Source: DATKDU01 sp035512595 (lineage in GTDB: Bacteria; Planctomycetota; Planctomycetia; Pirellulales; Pirellulaceae). Taken from it: a DNA stretch of 26,659 nucleotides. Location: the NCBI GenBank assembly GCA_035512595.1, contig DATKDU010000065.1, forward strand, positions 1-26,659, written 5' to 3'. The translations under genes and the position numbers were made by a program. Below are positions 15,672 through 22,649 of this stretch, piece by piece (within the stretch, counting starts at the first letter, position 1; every line of letters begins with the position of its first letter). The notes under the pieces are model-generated. The model saw only the letters and a program-made list of their open reading frames with translations, searched no databases and was not told the DNA's origin.

Positions 15672-15818
15672 ATGAATCTAGTCAATTCGGACAATGTGTA
15701 CTCTTCCGCCCTAGCGCTGCCGCCGGAGTCGCGGGCCGTGCTGGCCGACCTGCTCATGGAGAGCTTGACGGACGAGACACGGAGTGGCAAGCTTGACCCC
15801 GTCCAGCGCTGGCGATAA
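15672..15818 (+). pseudogene. Truncated copy of the addiction-module antitoxin
   Basis: This 48-codon frame (ATG with GGAG nine bases upstream) aligns without gaps to the N-terminal half of the antitoxin at 15988. The shared core is ALPPESRAVLADLL here and GLPPASRAVLADLL there, followed by ESLTDE or GSLESPED. It then diverges and stops at TAA 15816, about 30 codons short of the full antitoxin. It therefore lacks the C-terminal part expected to bind the toxin, and no toxin gene follows it. It could be a decayed duplicate, or a short expressed protein, since promoter and ribosome-binding site look intact. Confidence 0.7.
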
Positions 15819-15913
15819 TTTCGCCTCGGCAGAATTTCGGCAGAAAATTTCGGTCCACTTCCATGAGGCCAAACGGGCTGCCCTTGAGCGGGCTGGGGCA
15901 CGTATGGCCTCCA

Positions 15914-15943
15914 TTACCGGCCAATTCGGTCATCCTGTAGAAT
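15914..15943 (+). promoter_or_regulatory. Probable promoter of the toxin-antitoxin operon
   Basis: TTACCG (15914-15919), an 18-base spacer and TAGAAT (15938-15943) lie 50 bases before the antitoxin ATG. The -10 and its flank (TAGAATAGT) are repeated in the truncated copy's promoter. The -35 match is only moderate. Confidence 0.5.
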
Positions 15944-15987
15944 AGTTTCCGACTTTCAGACTCTGCCGAGTCAATGAGGACGTACCT

Positions 15988-16224
15988 ATGGTCAGTGCAT
16001 CACAGGATTCGATTTTTTCGGACGCCCTCGGACTTCCCCCTGCGTCACGGGCAGTCCTTGCGGATTTACTGCTCGGCAGCTTGGAATCACCCGAAGATGA
16101 AGCGGTTCTCGCAGAGAATTGGCGCGAGGTGCAAAGGCGGCGGACCGCCTGGCAAAAGGGGGAGACAATGGCCTACTCGCGTGAGGAGGTGTTGTCGCCC
16201 CACCTGAAGCGGCAATCCGGATGA
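15988..16224 (+). CDS. Addiction-module antitoxin (RelB-like, TIGR02574 type)
   Basis: The 78-residue protein matches small antitoxins of the 'putative addiction module component' type. It has an N-terminal helix with LPPASRAVLADLLLGSL, an acidic middle, a Trp (ENWREVQRR), and a C-terminal tail ending in YSREEVLSPHLKRQ. The ATG has GAGGA seven bases upstream. The stop overlaps the toxin start (ATGA at 16221), the classic translational coupling of toxin-antitoxin operons. The antitoxin is expected to bind and neutralise the toxin and to repress the operon. A truncated paralogue lies 170 bp upstream. Confidence 0.85.
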   Translation: MVSASQDSIFSDALGLPPASRAVLADLLLGSLESPEDEAVLAENWREVQRRRTAWQKGETMAYSREEVLSPHLKRQSG

Positions 16225-16514
16225 ACCTGCGCATCATCGCCGAAGCGAAAGAGGACATCGATCAGGCGATTGCGTGGTATGAAGCGCAACGTCGCGGTTT
16301 GGGCCATGACTTCGCGCAGGCGCTCGACAAAAAGCTGGACGCGATCCTGGCCATGCCCGGCGCTCACCCACCCGTGGGTGATGAAGTTCGAGTCGCACGA
16401 ATCAAGCCGTATCCGTACGGCATCTATTATGAGGCGACGACCGACGAAATCGTTGTGTTAGCCGTGCTGCATCTCAGCCGGAGGCCGGGAATCTGGAGGT
16501 TACGCAGCCCATAG
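16221..16514 (+). CDS. ParE/RelE-family toxin (plasmid-stabilisation type)
   Basis: The 97-residue basic protein has the ParE/RelE toxin layout. The N-terminal helical part is IIAEAKEDIDQAIAWYEAQRRGLGHDF. The central strands are VRVARIKPYPYGIYYEAT and EIVVLAVLHLSRRP, and the C-terminal signature is H84, R87, R88, then GIWRLR with W92. The RRPGIW ending is common to ParE-like members, which act on gyrase, while RelE members cut mRNA; sequence alone cannot decide. It overlaps the antitoxin by four bases. No inactivating change is visible. Confidence 0.88.
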   Translation: MNLRIIAEAKEDIDQAIAWYEAQRRGLGHDFAQALDKKLDAILAMPGAHPPVGDEVRVARIKPYPYGIYYEATTDEIVVLAVLHLSRRPGIWRLRSP

Positions 16515-16581
16515 GAGTCAAACCCTCTAATTCCTCCAATTACACAATTCATCCCGAAAACCATTCTCCAAATACACTTCC

Positions 16582-17844
16582 ATGTCCCACTACCCCCTCC
16601 TCTTCCGCGTGCGCCAGACCTTCGACGCCAAACGCGTCGATAACATTCCGGTCACCGTGGAGAACGAGCTCCGCCGGCTGGAATTGGGTGAAAGAGTCAC
16701 AGCGGGCCAGACCGTCGCCATCACCGCCGGCAGCCGCGGCGTGGCCAATATCGCCGCGATCATCAAGGCGGCCGTCGATCACTTCAAATCGCTCGGGGCC
16801 AAGCCGTTCATCGTCCCGGCCATGGGTAGCCACGGCGGCGGGACGCACCAGGGGCAGCGCGAGCTGATCGAAGGCTACGGCATTACGGAGGCCGCGATGG
16901 GCTGCCCGATCAAGGCCAGCATGGAGACCGTGATCGTCTGCCAGGCGGCCGAGGGGTTCCCCGTTCATTTCGACAAACACGCCTTCGGGGCCGACCACGT
17001 GCTGGTGGTCGGCCGGGTCAAACCGCACACGGGCTTCGTCGGCGACATTGAATCGGGGCTGATGAAGATGATGCTCATCGGCCTGGGCAAGCACAACGGC
17101 GCCAAGATTTACCATCGGGCGATCATGGATTACAGCTTCGGCCAGATCGTCCGCAGTGTCGCCAAGGAAGTGCTCGCCAAATGCCGCGTCGTGGCCGGCC
17201 TGGGCATCGTCGAGAACGCCTACGACCAGACGGCGCTGATCCGCGCGGTCGCGCCGCACGAGTTCGAGGACCGCGAGAAAGAGCTGCTGGTGCTGGCCAA
17301 GGAGTGGATTCCGCGGCTGCCGTTCAAGGCGGCCGACATCCTGCTGATCGATGAGATCGGCAAGAACATCAGCGGCACCGGCATGGACACCAACGTCATT
17401 GGCCGCAAGTACAACGACCACGCGGCAGTCGAGCACGAATGGCCCAAGGTGAAGCGGATCGTCGTTCGCGGCTTGACCGAGGCGACGCACGGCAATGCCA
17501 CCGGCATCGGCATGGCCGAGTTCTGCCGTTCGCGCGTGGTGCGGGACATGAACGCCAAGATCACCCGGATCAACTGCCTGACCGGCGGCCATCCGGTCGC
17601 GGCGATGGTGCCACTGGACTACGAATCGGACCGTGAAATCCTGGACATTGCCTTCCCTACGATCGGCCTGACCGAGCCGCCGGATGCGAAGCTGATGTGG
17701 ATTCACAACACGCTGGAAGTGGTCGAGGTCGAGTGCTCCGTGGCCTATCTTCCCGAAGCGGTCCAGCGGCTCGATCTAACAATCCTCTGCGAGCCACGGC
17801 CGATGGCGTTTGATGGCAGCGGGAATCTGGCGGATCATGTGTAG
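16582..17844 (+). CDS. LarA-N/DUF2088-type protein (lactate racemase domain)
   Basis: The 420-residue cytosolic protein resembles the N-terminal domain of the nickel-pincer lactate racemase LarA and its relatives. The evidence is VAITAGSRGVANIAAI at about 45-60, the His-rich turn PAMGSHGGGTHQGQ (H84, H89), VKPHTGF (K147, H149), and GLMKMMLIGLGKHNGA (K162, K170, H171). These histidines and lysines occupy positions where LarA homologues bind the cofactor, but residue-level equivalence is my inference. No larB, larC or larE cofactor genes are in the window, so racemase activity is not implied. The start at 16582 lacks an obvious ribosome-binding site. No operon partner is evident. Confidence 0.82.
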   Translation: MSHYPLLFRVRQTFDAKRVDNIPVTVENELRRLELGERVTAGQTVAITAGSRGVANIAAIIKAAVDHFKSLGAKPFIVPAMGSHGGGTHQGQRELIEGYGITEAAMGCPIKASMETVIVCQAAEGFPVHFDKHAFGADHVLVVGRVKPHTGFVGDIESGLMKMMLIGLGKHNGAKIYHRAIMDYSFGQIVRSVAKEVLAKCRVVAGLGIVENAYDQTALIRAVAPHEFEDREKELLVLAKEWIPRLPFKAADILLIDEIGKNISGTGMDTNVIGRKYNDHAAVEHEWPKVKRIVVRGLTEATHGNATGIGMAEFCRSRVVRDMNAKITRINCLTGGHPVAAMVPLDYESDREILDIAFPTIGLTEPPDAKLMWIHNTLEVVEVECSVAYLPEAVQRLDLTILCEPRPMAFDGSGNLADHV

Positions 17845-17964
17845 CCATGCGATCCTTTAGGGAAGACCTCGAGACGGTTTTCCGAGCTTGATGTTTGGGC
17901 TCTCTATTTGGCGTGACGTTGATCACGTGCCTTTTTTTCTGGTTCCTGTTTGGCTGGAGAGCAG

Positions 17965-18008
17965 GACGGGCTTTTCAGCCCGTCTGGCCGGGCCAGGAAG
18001 CCCGCCCT
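17965..18008. repeat. Hairpin element ending in CCCTACG
   Basis: GACGGGC (17965-17971) and GCCCGTC (17978-17984) form a perfect 7-bp hairpin with loop TTTTCA. It is followed by GGCCGGGCCAGGAAGCCCGC and CCTACG. The outer ends AGGACGGGCTT and AAGCCCGCCCT are near reverse complements. The end CCTACG is shared with the palindromes at 6641, 7148 and 21772. Confidence 0.65.
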
Positions 18009-18086
18009 ACGATTTTTCCGCAGGGGTCTGGAATAAGTGTACACCACCGCATATCATGGCAGGTGGACAGTCGTGCGCACTGCCAG

Positions 18087-18105
18087 CCGCGGCGATTCGC
18101 CGCGG
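18087..18105. repeat. Perfect 8-bp hairpin
   Basis: CCGCGGCG (18087-18094) and CGCCGCGG (18098-18105) pair around ATT. There is no T-tract, so this is a palindromic repeat more than a terminator. Confidence 0.6.
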
Positions 18106-18245
18106 GAGGGGGTTGGCGTGCGCTCGCTTTCCCGGGGCGGACCAGTGCCGCCCGCGACGATCCTTGACAATTGAATCGATGGAATGATCGCGGCCTGGCC
18201 GATGGTCCCTGACCGCCTTCACCCCCCCCCGGATGGGCTATTGCA

Positions 18246-18264
18246 TTCAGACATTCTGTCTGAA
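18246..18264. promoter_or_regulatory. 19-bp palindrome, possible operator
   Basis: TTCAGAC and GTCTGAA are perfect inverted repeats separated by ATTCT. The size and spacing fit a binding site for a dimeric regulator. No known operator consensus is recognised and no promoter is firmly placed next to it. Confidence 0.4.
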
Positions 18265-18450
18265 ACGACTTGCGCCGAATCGGCCGAAAGCGCTAGTACG
18301 TGTAAGTATGTATAGTACACTGGGTTGCGGCGATTGCTCGCCTGCCCGCGGCCGACGTAAGTCTTGGAAACGGTCCCCCCTTTTGCTATTGCCCTGGGAA
18401 CCCGCGCAACGGACGCTTCCCTGCTGCCGCGGATTGCCGTACCGTGGAGC

Positions 18451-18495
18451 GGGACAGGGCAGGGGACAGGGCAGGGGACAGGGGACAGGGGACAG
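18451..18495. repeat. GGGACAG repeat array
   Basis: Five GGGACAG units occur at 18451, 18463, 18475, 18482 and 18489. The first three are separated by GGCAG, giving a 12-bp period that changes to a 7-bp period. Confidence 0.88.
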
Positions 18496-18506
18496 TGACA
18501 AGCTGC

Positions 18507-18541
18507 CACAATCCACAATCCGCAATCCACAATCCGCAATC
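18507..18541. repeat. CAATC heptamer array abutting a start codon
   Basis: Five perfect heptamer positions alternate between two forms: CACAATC, CACAATC, CGCAATC, CACAATC, CGCAATC. The last base is directly followed by the GTG at 18542. The minus strand reads as an IVDCGLW-type repeat, which is an artefact. Confidence 0.92.
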
Positions 18542-19351
18542 GTGACCCGCCCCGTCCATACCACCGACATTCGCGGCCAACTGATCCTCTTGGGCACCGG
18601 CACTTCGGTCGGCGTGCCGAGCATCGGCTGTGGGTGCGACGTCTGCCAGAGCACCGATCCGCGCGACAAGCGGACGCGGGCCAGTGCGATCGTCGGACTG
18701 CCGCAGGGGAACCTGCTGATCGATACGCCCCCCGATCTGCGGTTCCAGCTCTTGCGCGAGCAGATCGGCCTTGTGCATGCCGTCCTGTTTACGCACGAGC
18801 ATGCCGATCATCTGTTCGGCATGGATGACCTGCGGCTGTTTCCGTTCTATCTGGGGCATTCGGTGCCGCTTTATTGCGAGCAACTCGTCGAGCGGCGGAT
18901 TCGGCATTCGTTCGACTACGCGTTTGCCGACGTCGAGCACACGCACCACGGCGCGGTGCCGCAGCTTGAGTTCCGCACGATCACGACCTCGCCGTTCGAC
19001 GTGCTGGGCGCGCGAATCACTCCCGTGCGGCTCAAGCACGGTCCGCGGTTCGACGTGCTCGGCTTTAGGTTTGGCGACGTAGCATATTGCACCGACTGTA
19101 ACGCCATCGAGCCCGCGAGCATGGCCCTGCTGGAAGGGCTCGACGTGCTGGTCCTCGATGCGCTCCGCCCGCGGCCGCACGTGACGCATTTTTCGCTCGA
19201 TGAAGCGATTGAAGTCGCGCAAAAGCTCAAGCCGCGGCGGACGATCTTCACGCACATGTCGCACGATCTTGCGCACGCGGCAACCAACGCTTCGCTACCG
19301 CCCGGGGTGGAACTGGGCTACGACGGGATGCGAATTCCGCTCACCGGGTAG
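18542..19351 (+). CDS. PhnP-like metallo-beta-lactamase-fold hydrolase
   Basis: The 269-residue protein is a metallo-beta-lactamase-fold phosphodiesterase related to E. coli PhnP. The metal motif THEHADH at 84-90 gives ligands H85, H87, D89 and H90. The Cys cluster GCGCDVC at 29-35 resembles the structural zinc site of PhnP. The C-terminal THMSHDL and LPPGVELGYDGM also match PhnP (THISH, LPSGFEVGFDGM). PhnP opens cyclic ribose phosphates in phosphonate breakdown, but no phn genes are nearby, so the substrate is open. I chose GTG 18542 because upstream translation is repeat-derived and the family begins just before GQLILLGTGTSVG. There is no Shine-Dalgarno site; the start abuts a heptamer array. 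Confidence 0.88.
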   Translation: MTRPVHTTDIRGQLILLGTGTSVGVPSIGCGCDVCQSTDPRDKRTRASAIVGLPQGNLLIDTPPDLRFQLLREQIGLVHAVLFTHEHADHLFGMDDLRLFPFYLGHSVPLYCEQLVERRIRHSFDYAFADVEHTHHGAVPQLEFRTITTSPFDVLGARITPVRLKHGPRFDVLGFRFGDVAYCTDCNAIEPASMALLEGLDVLVLDALRPRPHVTHFSLDEAIEVAQKLKPRRTIFTHMSHDLAHAATNASLPPGVELGYDGMRIPLTG

Positions 19352-19367
19352 TTTCCTTGTCGCATCG

Positions 19368-21695
19368 TCAAAGATTTACCAGAAATGCCGTCAAGACGAT
19401 CGCCGTCGAGAATACGGCCCAGAAAATGATGATCGCGTTGGCCGATCCGAGCCAGAGCCATTTCCCATCGGGTTTGGCTTTCTCGATTTGCCAGTAGACG
19501 TACCAGGCCACGCAGCCGGCGACCAGGATCAGCGTGCTAAAGGAAAAATAATTGATCGTCCAGCGGAAGGGGACGAGAGGCTCGGGATACTTTTCCAGAT
19601 GGAACCACGCGTCGGGAAAGCCGAACTGCACCGTGGTGTGCCGCAGCTTGGCGTCGCCGGGGGTGGCCTCGCTCGACAGTTGAAAATTCAGAAAGCAGAT
19701 CCAGCAGGCGATGGCGACAATGGACAGAATCGCTTGGATGAGATTGGTAAACCAGCGGTCGCGCTCCCCCCACCAGGCGTCCCAGGCGCGGCCGAGGGTG
19801 CCGCGGGGGCGCTTGGCCTCGGGCAGCGACGGCGGCATTTCGGGCTTGACGGGCCAGCCGTCGGGACCGATTGCCGCGTGCGCCGGCGATGTGCTGCCCG
19901 TGTCATTGCCGCGACCCGCTTTCCGGAAGGCGGCGCGAACATCGGGGCGCGCCAGAACCATCAGCATCCAGATGCCGATTCCAAACGGCACGATGCGGAC
20001 GAGGAAGTCGTCCGCCACCAGCCCCATTGGGACACACAAGATGCTGGCCACGAGCACGAGCCAGTACCAGCGCAGCGACCGGCCCAAGAGGCCGCCGACG
20101 AGCACTAGCGGCGCACAGACGACCCATACCAGGTCAGCGCGGCCGCTAATTCCTTTGCCCTGGACCAGGGACTGCACCACGTTAGCCCCATCGCTGAGCA
20201 GCCACCAGCAGCCGATGCCGCCGATGATGGCCATCCAGGTCGCCGGAGTGCCGATCGCATTTTCGGGGGTGTCTTCGTCTTCTTCGTCCTCGACTTCTTC
20301 CCCGTCGTCGTCGGCGGCCTGCTGGGGGCTTTGATGGGCAGGTTCGTTATCGCGGCCAAGAACGTGTCCGATGACCCCGCCGATGACGGCTGCCACCCCG
20401 CAGAGGAGGGCTGCCGCCAGCGGAATGATGGAGTTCTCCAGCCACACTCCGCAGCCAATAAGGGCGAGACTGGCCAGAAACAGGAGGACGGCGAGCGTGG
20501 CAACGACCTGGTTCACCCGGCGCGTGTCCTCATACCCGCTCCACAGGCAGATGGCGAACCAGGGCAAGCCCAGCGCGACGAGGGTCCAGCCGGAGCGAGT
20601 CCAGAAGAGCGTAAATGCAATGAGCGCCAGCGTAGGCACCAGCAGCGCTACGGCGAAGCCAAACCATTCCCACGGCGCGGTTTTGGGCTCCATGTTGGTG
20701 GGAACGGTCTGGCTGGGTGGCGCTTTCAGGCGGCTAATCGCTTCGACGTCGGTCTTTACCTGACTGGCCTGCTGATACCGCCGCTCGGGAGTCCGCTCGA
20801 GCGTCCGCAGCACCACTTCGTCCAGACGCCCGTCGACTCCGGACTTCTTGCTCGGCGGGTCGAAACGCCCCAGCGGCAGTTCGCCGGTGAGCATCTCGTA
20901 GAACACGACTCCCAGCGAGTAAATGTCGGCCCGATGATCGACAGCGCGCGTGCTGGTGAACTGCTCGGGAGCCATGTAGTGCGGCGTTCCCATCACCTGC
21001 TGCGTGTCGGTCAGCGTGAACGAGCCGGCCGGCCGCGAGAGGAGCTTGGCCAATCCGAAATCGGCAATTTTGGCCCGCCCCTTCTTGTCCAGCAGGATGT
21101 TCTCCGGCTTGATGTCGCGATGGACGACCCCTTCGTCGTGGGCGTACTGCAGCGCCTCGCAAACCTGCGGCACGATCGCCAATGCCTCCGCCGGCGCGAG
21201 CTTGCCCGTCTCGATCACCTGCCGCAGGTTCGAGCCATCGACGTACTCCATGAGCAGGTAATACAGATTTCCAGCCTGGCCAAAGTCATAAATGCCAACG
21301 ATCCCCGGGTGGCCAAGGCGACCCAGCGTGCGGGCCTCGCGGGCGAACCGCTCGGCAAAGGCCGGGTCTTGTCCGACTTCCGGCGGCAGAATCTTCAGCG
21401 CCACCAGCCGGTCGAGCTTCGCCTGTCGCGCTTTGTAGACGGCGCCCATGCCGCCGCTGCCGACGAGCTCGAGAATCTCAAGCTGCGGAAACAGCGGCTG
21501 CAGCTCATGCGGCTTGGGAGGGACGAACCGGCCGCTGGGCGTAGCCGGGCTGGTGGCGGGGCTTGTGGCGGGGAGCGGATTGGCAGCCGCCTGGCGTCGG
21601 AAACCGAGGGCCAGAACGCAGCGCGGACAAATCCCGGGCGGAGCGTCGAGGGGGAGCGGATTTCCGCACTGGGGGCATCGATTGGGGTCACTCAT
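19368..21695 (-). CDS. Membrane Ser/Thr protein kinase with N-terminal zinc ribbon
   Basis: The 775-residue protein starts at an ATG with AAGGA a few bases upstream. A zinc ribbon (C7, C10, C23, C26) opens it, then a Pro/Ala linker. The kinase domain at ~73-335 has the Gly loop VGSGGMGAVYKA, K101 in VALK, HRDIKPEN (D194), DFG (212-214) and APE (242-244), so it is a complete RD-type PknB-like kinase. The C-terminal half has about ten hydrophobic segments broken by an acidic patch (DDDGEEVEDEEDED). Such kinases phosphorylate Ser/Thr residues and in planctomycetes are often encoded next to ECF sigma factors, as here (147 bp downstream of one). The unusual feature is the large multi-helix C-terminal part in place of an extracellular sensor domain. 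Confidence 0.95.
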   Translation of the reverse strand: MSDPNRCPQCGNPLPLDAPPGICPRCVLALGFRRQAAANPLPATSPATSPATPSGRFVPPKPHELQPLFPQLEILELVGSGGMGAVYKARQAKLDRLVALKILPPEVGQDPAFAERFAREARTLGRLGHPGIVGIYDFGQAGNLYYLLMEYVDGSNLRQVIETGKLAPAEALAIVPQVCEALQYAHDEGVVHRDIKPENILLDKKGRAKIADFGLAKLLSRPAGSFTLTDTQQVMGTPHYMAPEQFTSTRAVDHRADIYSLGVVFYEMLTGELPLGRFDPPSKKSGVDGRLDEVVLRTLERTPERRYQQASQVKTDVEAISRLKAPPSQTVPTNMEPKTAPWEWFGFAVALLVPTLALIAFTLFWTRSGWTLVALGLPWFAICLWSGYEDTRRVNQVVATLAVLLFLASLALIGCGVWLENSIIPLAAALLCGVAAVIGGVIGHVLGRDNEPAHQSPQQAADDDGEEVEDEEDEDTPENAIGTPATWMAIIGGIGCWWLLSDGANVVQSLVQGKGISGRADLVWVVCAPLVLVGGLLGRSLRWYWLVLVASILCVPMGLVADDFLVRIVPFGIGIWMLMVLARPDVRAAFRKAGRGNDTGSTSPAHAAIGPDGWPVKPEMPPSLPEAKRPRGTLGRAWDAWWGERDRWFTNLIQAILSIVAIACWICFLNFQLSSEATPGDAKLRHTTVQFGFPDAWFHLEKYPEPLVPFRWTINYFSFSTLILVAGCVAWYVYWQIEKAKPDGKWLWLGSANAIIIFWAVFSTAIVLTAFLVNL

Positions 21696-21708
21696 GGGTC
21701 ATCCTTCA

Positions 21709-21775
21709 TAGGCCGCGACGCCGCCCGCGGCCAAATTCGTCAGCCAGCACTGGCGCGCCGCCGAGCGGCGGCCTA
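21709..21775. repeat. REPIN-like paired palindromes, copy 3
   Basis: Two hairpins, GGCCGCG/CGCGGCC (21711-21717 with 21726-21732) and GCCGCC/GGCGGC (21757-21762 with 21767-21772), are bounded by TAGG and CCTA and followed by CGATG. The layout equals the elements near 6600 and 7100, but the arm sequence differs. It lies in the sigma-kinase intergenic gap, upstream of the kinase ribosome-binding site. Confidence 0.7.
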
Positions 21776-21842
21776 CGATGCCGGATGCTATCTACTAACC
21801 CAATTCGAACCGGAGGTTACAGGTCGTGGCACTGATTTGTTA

Positions 21843-22592
21843 CTAGCCCAGGGCCTCAAACAAGTCGCGCAGCTCCTCGTCCACCTCTTCCGGCCCAGCG
21901 ACCGTCTGGGCGATTTCGTCACGAAGAATGTCGCGGCAGCGGCGGCGGAGGCGATGCACGGCGACCTTTACCGCCCCGTCGCTCATTCCCAGTTCCCTGG
22001 CCAGCTCAAGATAGGGAGCCGCGTCGCGGTCGCCAGCGAGGTAAGGCTGCAGCCGCTCCAGCAGCGGCAGCTTTCCCGACGCGGCATATTCGTCGCGCAG
22101 CCGGGCCAGCGCCTGCGTGAGCAGCGTCAGGGCCCAGCGCCGCTCAAAGAGCTTCTCCGGCGTCAGGTCGTGCGCCGGTTCGATCGCCAGCGAACTCTCG
22201 CCGTGCTGAAAGTCGAGGGACAAAATCGGCCGCTCGCCGCCGCGCTTCTGCGCCCGCTCCCGCCGCCACTCATTAGCCAAAAAGTGATTCAGGGACGAAA
22301 GCAGGAACGAGCGGAACTTGCCGCGGGCCGGATCGGCAGCGGCAACCGACTCCTTCTCCAGCAGTCGAGCGAAGAACTCCTGCACCAGACCCTGGGCCTC
22401 ATCGGCCCCATACCCGCGGCGGCGGACAAAAGCGTACAGCGGCTGCCAGTAAGTCTCGCACAATGCGACCAGCGCTTGACGGCCCCCGGGGGAGCGATCG
22501 TGGCCAGCGGCCAGCACGACGCTCCACCGCGTCGTGGCAAATGGACGGCGAGCGTCGGAGGGAAGTGGCGTCTTGCTGCCGCTGGAAGACAT
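21843..22592 (-). CDS. ECF-type RNA polymerase sigma factor
   Basis: The 249-residue protein is a sigma-70-family ECF factor of the planctomycete type that begins with FATTRWSVVLAAG (18-30). Region 2 covers about 43-112 (PLYAFVRRRGYGADEAQGLVQEFF, then FRSFLLSSLNHFLANEWRRE). Region 4 lies at about 190-228, with a helix-turn-helix in LARELGMSDGAVKVAVHRLRRR. The linker between them, about 75 residues, is long for an ECF factor but normal for this group. It should direct polymerase to a specific regulon. No anti-sigma gene is adjacent; the downstream kinase is the likely partner. The upstream gap to the next small gene is 57 bp, so it may belong to a longer transcript. Confidence 0.93.
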   Translation of the reverse strand: MSSSGSKTPLPSDARRPFATTRWSVVLAAGHDRSPGGRQALVALCETYWQPLYAFVRRRGYGADEAQGLVQEFFARLLEKESVAAADPARGKFRSFLLSSLNHFLANEWRRERAQKRGGERPILSLDFQHGESSLAIEPAHDLTPEKLFERRWALTLLTQALARLRDEYAASGKLPLLERLQPYLAGDRDAAPYLELARELGMSDGAVKVAVHRLRRRCRDILRDEIAQTVAGPEEVDEELRDLFEALG

Positions 22593-22649
22593 GGCAGCAT
22601 TCTAACCACTGCGAGCAAGCGCATCGAACGCGTCCCTGAGCAGGAGCGT

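Larger units (their letters stand above)
15569..15987. other. Region between the hydrolase and the antitoxin
   Basis: It contains two similar promoters and a truncated antitoxin copy, described separately. A second open frame, 15784-15945 (GTG start, 53 codons, about 30 of them with a protein-like EFRQKISVHFHEAKRAALER stretch), overlaps the end of the truncated copy. I see no ribosome-binding site for it and do not call it a gene. Confidence 0.5.
17845..18541. other. 697-bp intergenic region rich in hairpins and repeats
   Basis: I see no convincing gene on either strand; open frames here have unstable composition and no ribosome-binding sites. The region holds a paired-hairpin element (17965-18008), a perfect 8-bp hairpin (18087-18105), a 19-bp palindrome (18246-18264), a GGGACAG array (18451-18495) and a CAATC heptamer array (18507-18541). 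TTGACA occurs at 18164 and TATAGT at 18311, but neither has a good partner box. Confidence 0.65.

Noticed and set aside
17888..18187. Short plus-strand open frames after the LarA-N gene
   Set aside because: They read through a hairpin element, change composition abruptly and lack ribosome-binding sites.
18164..18192. Promoter with a perfect TTGACA
   Set aside because: No acceptable -10 box lies 15-19 bases downstream.
18233..18541. N-terminal extension of the PhnP-like protein
   Set aside because: The extension is largely repeat-derived and has no similarity to the family, whose proteins begin near 18542.
18219..18669. Minus-strand frames with IVDCGLW repeats
   Set aside because: They are translations of the CAATC and GGGACAG arrays, a well-known type of spurious prediction.
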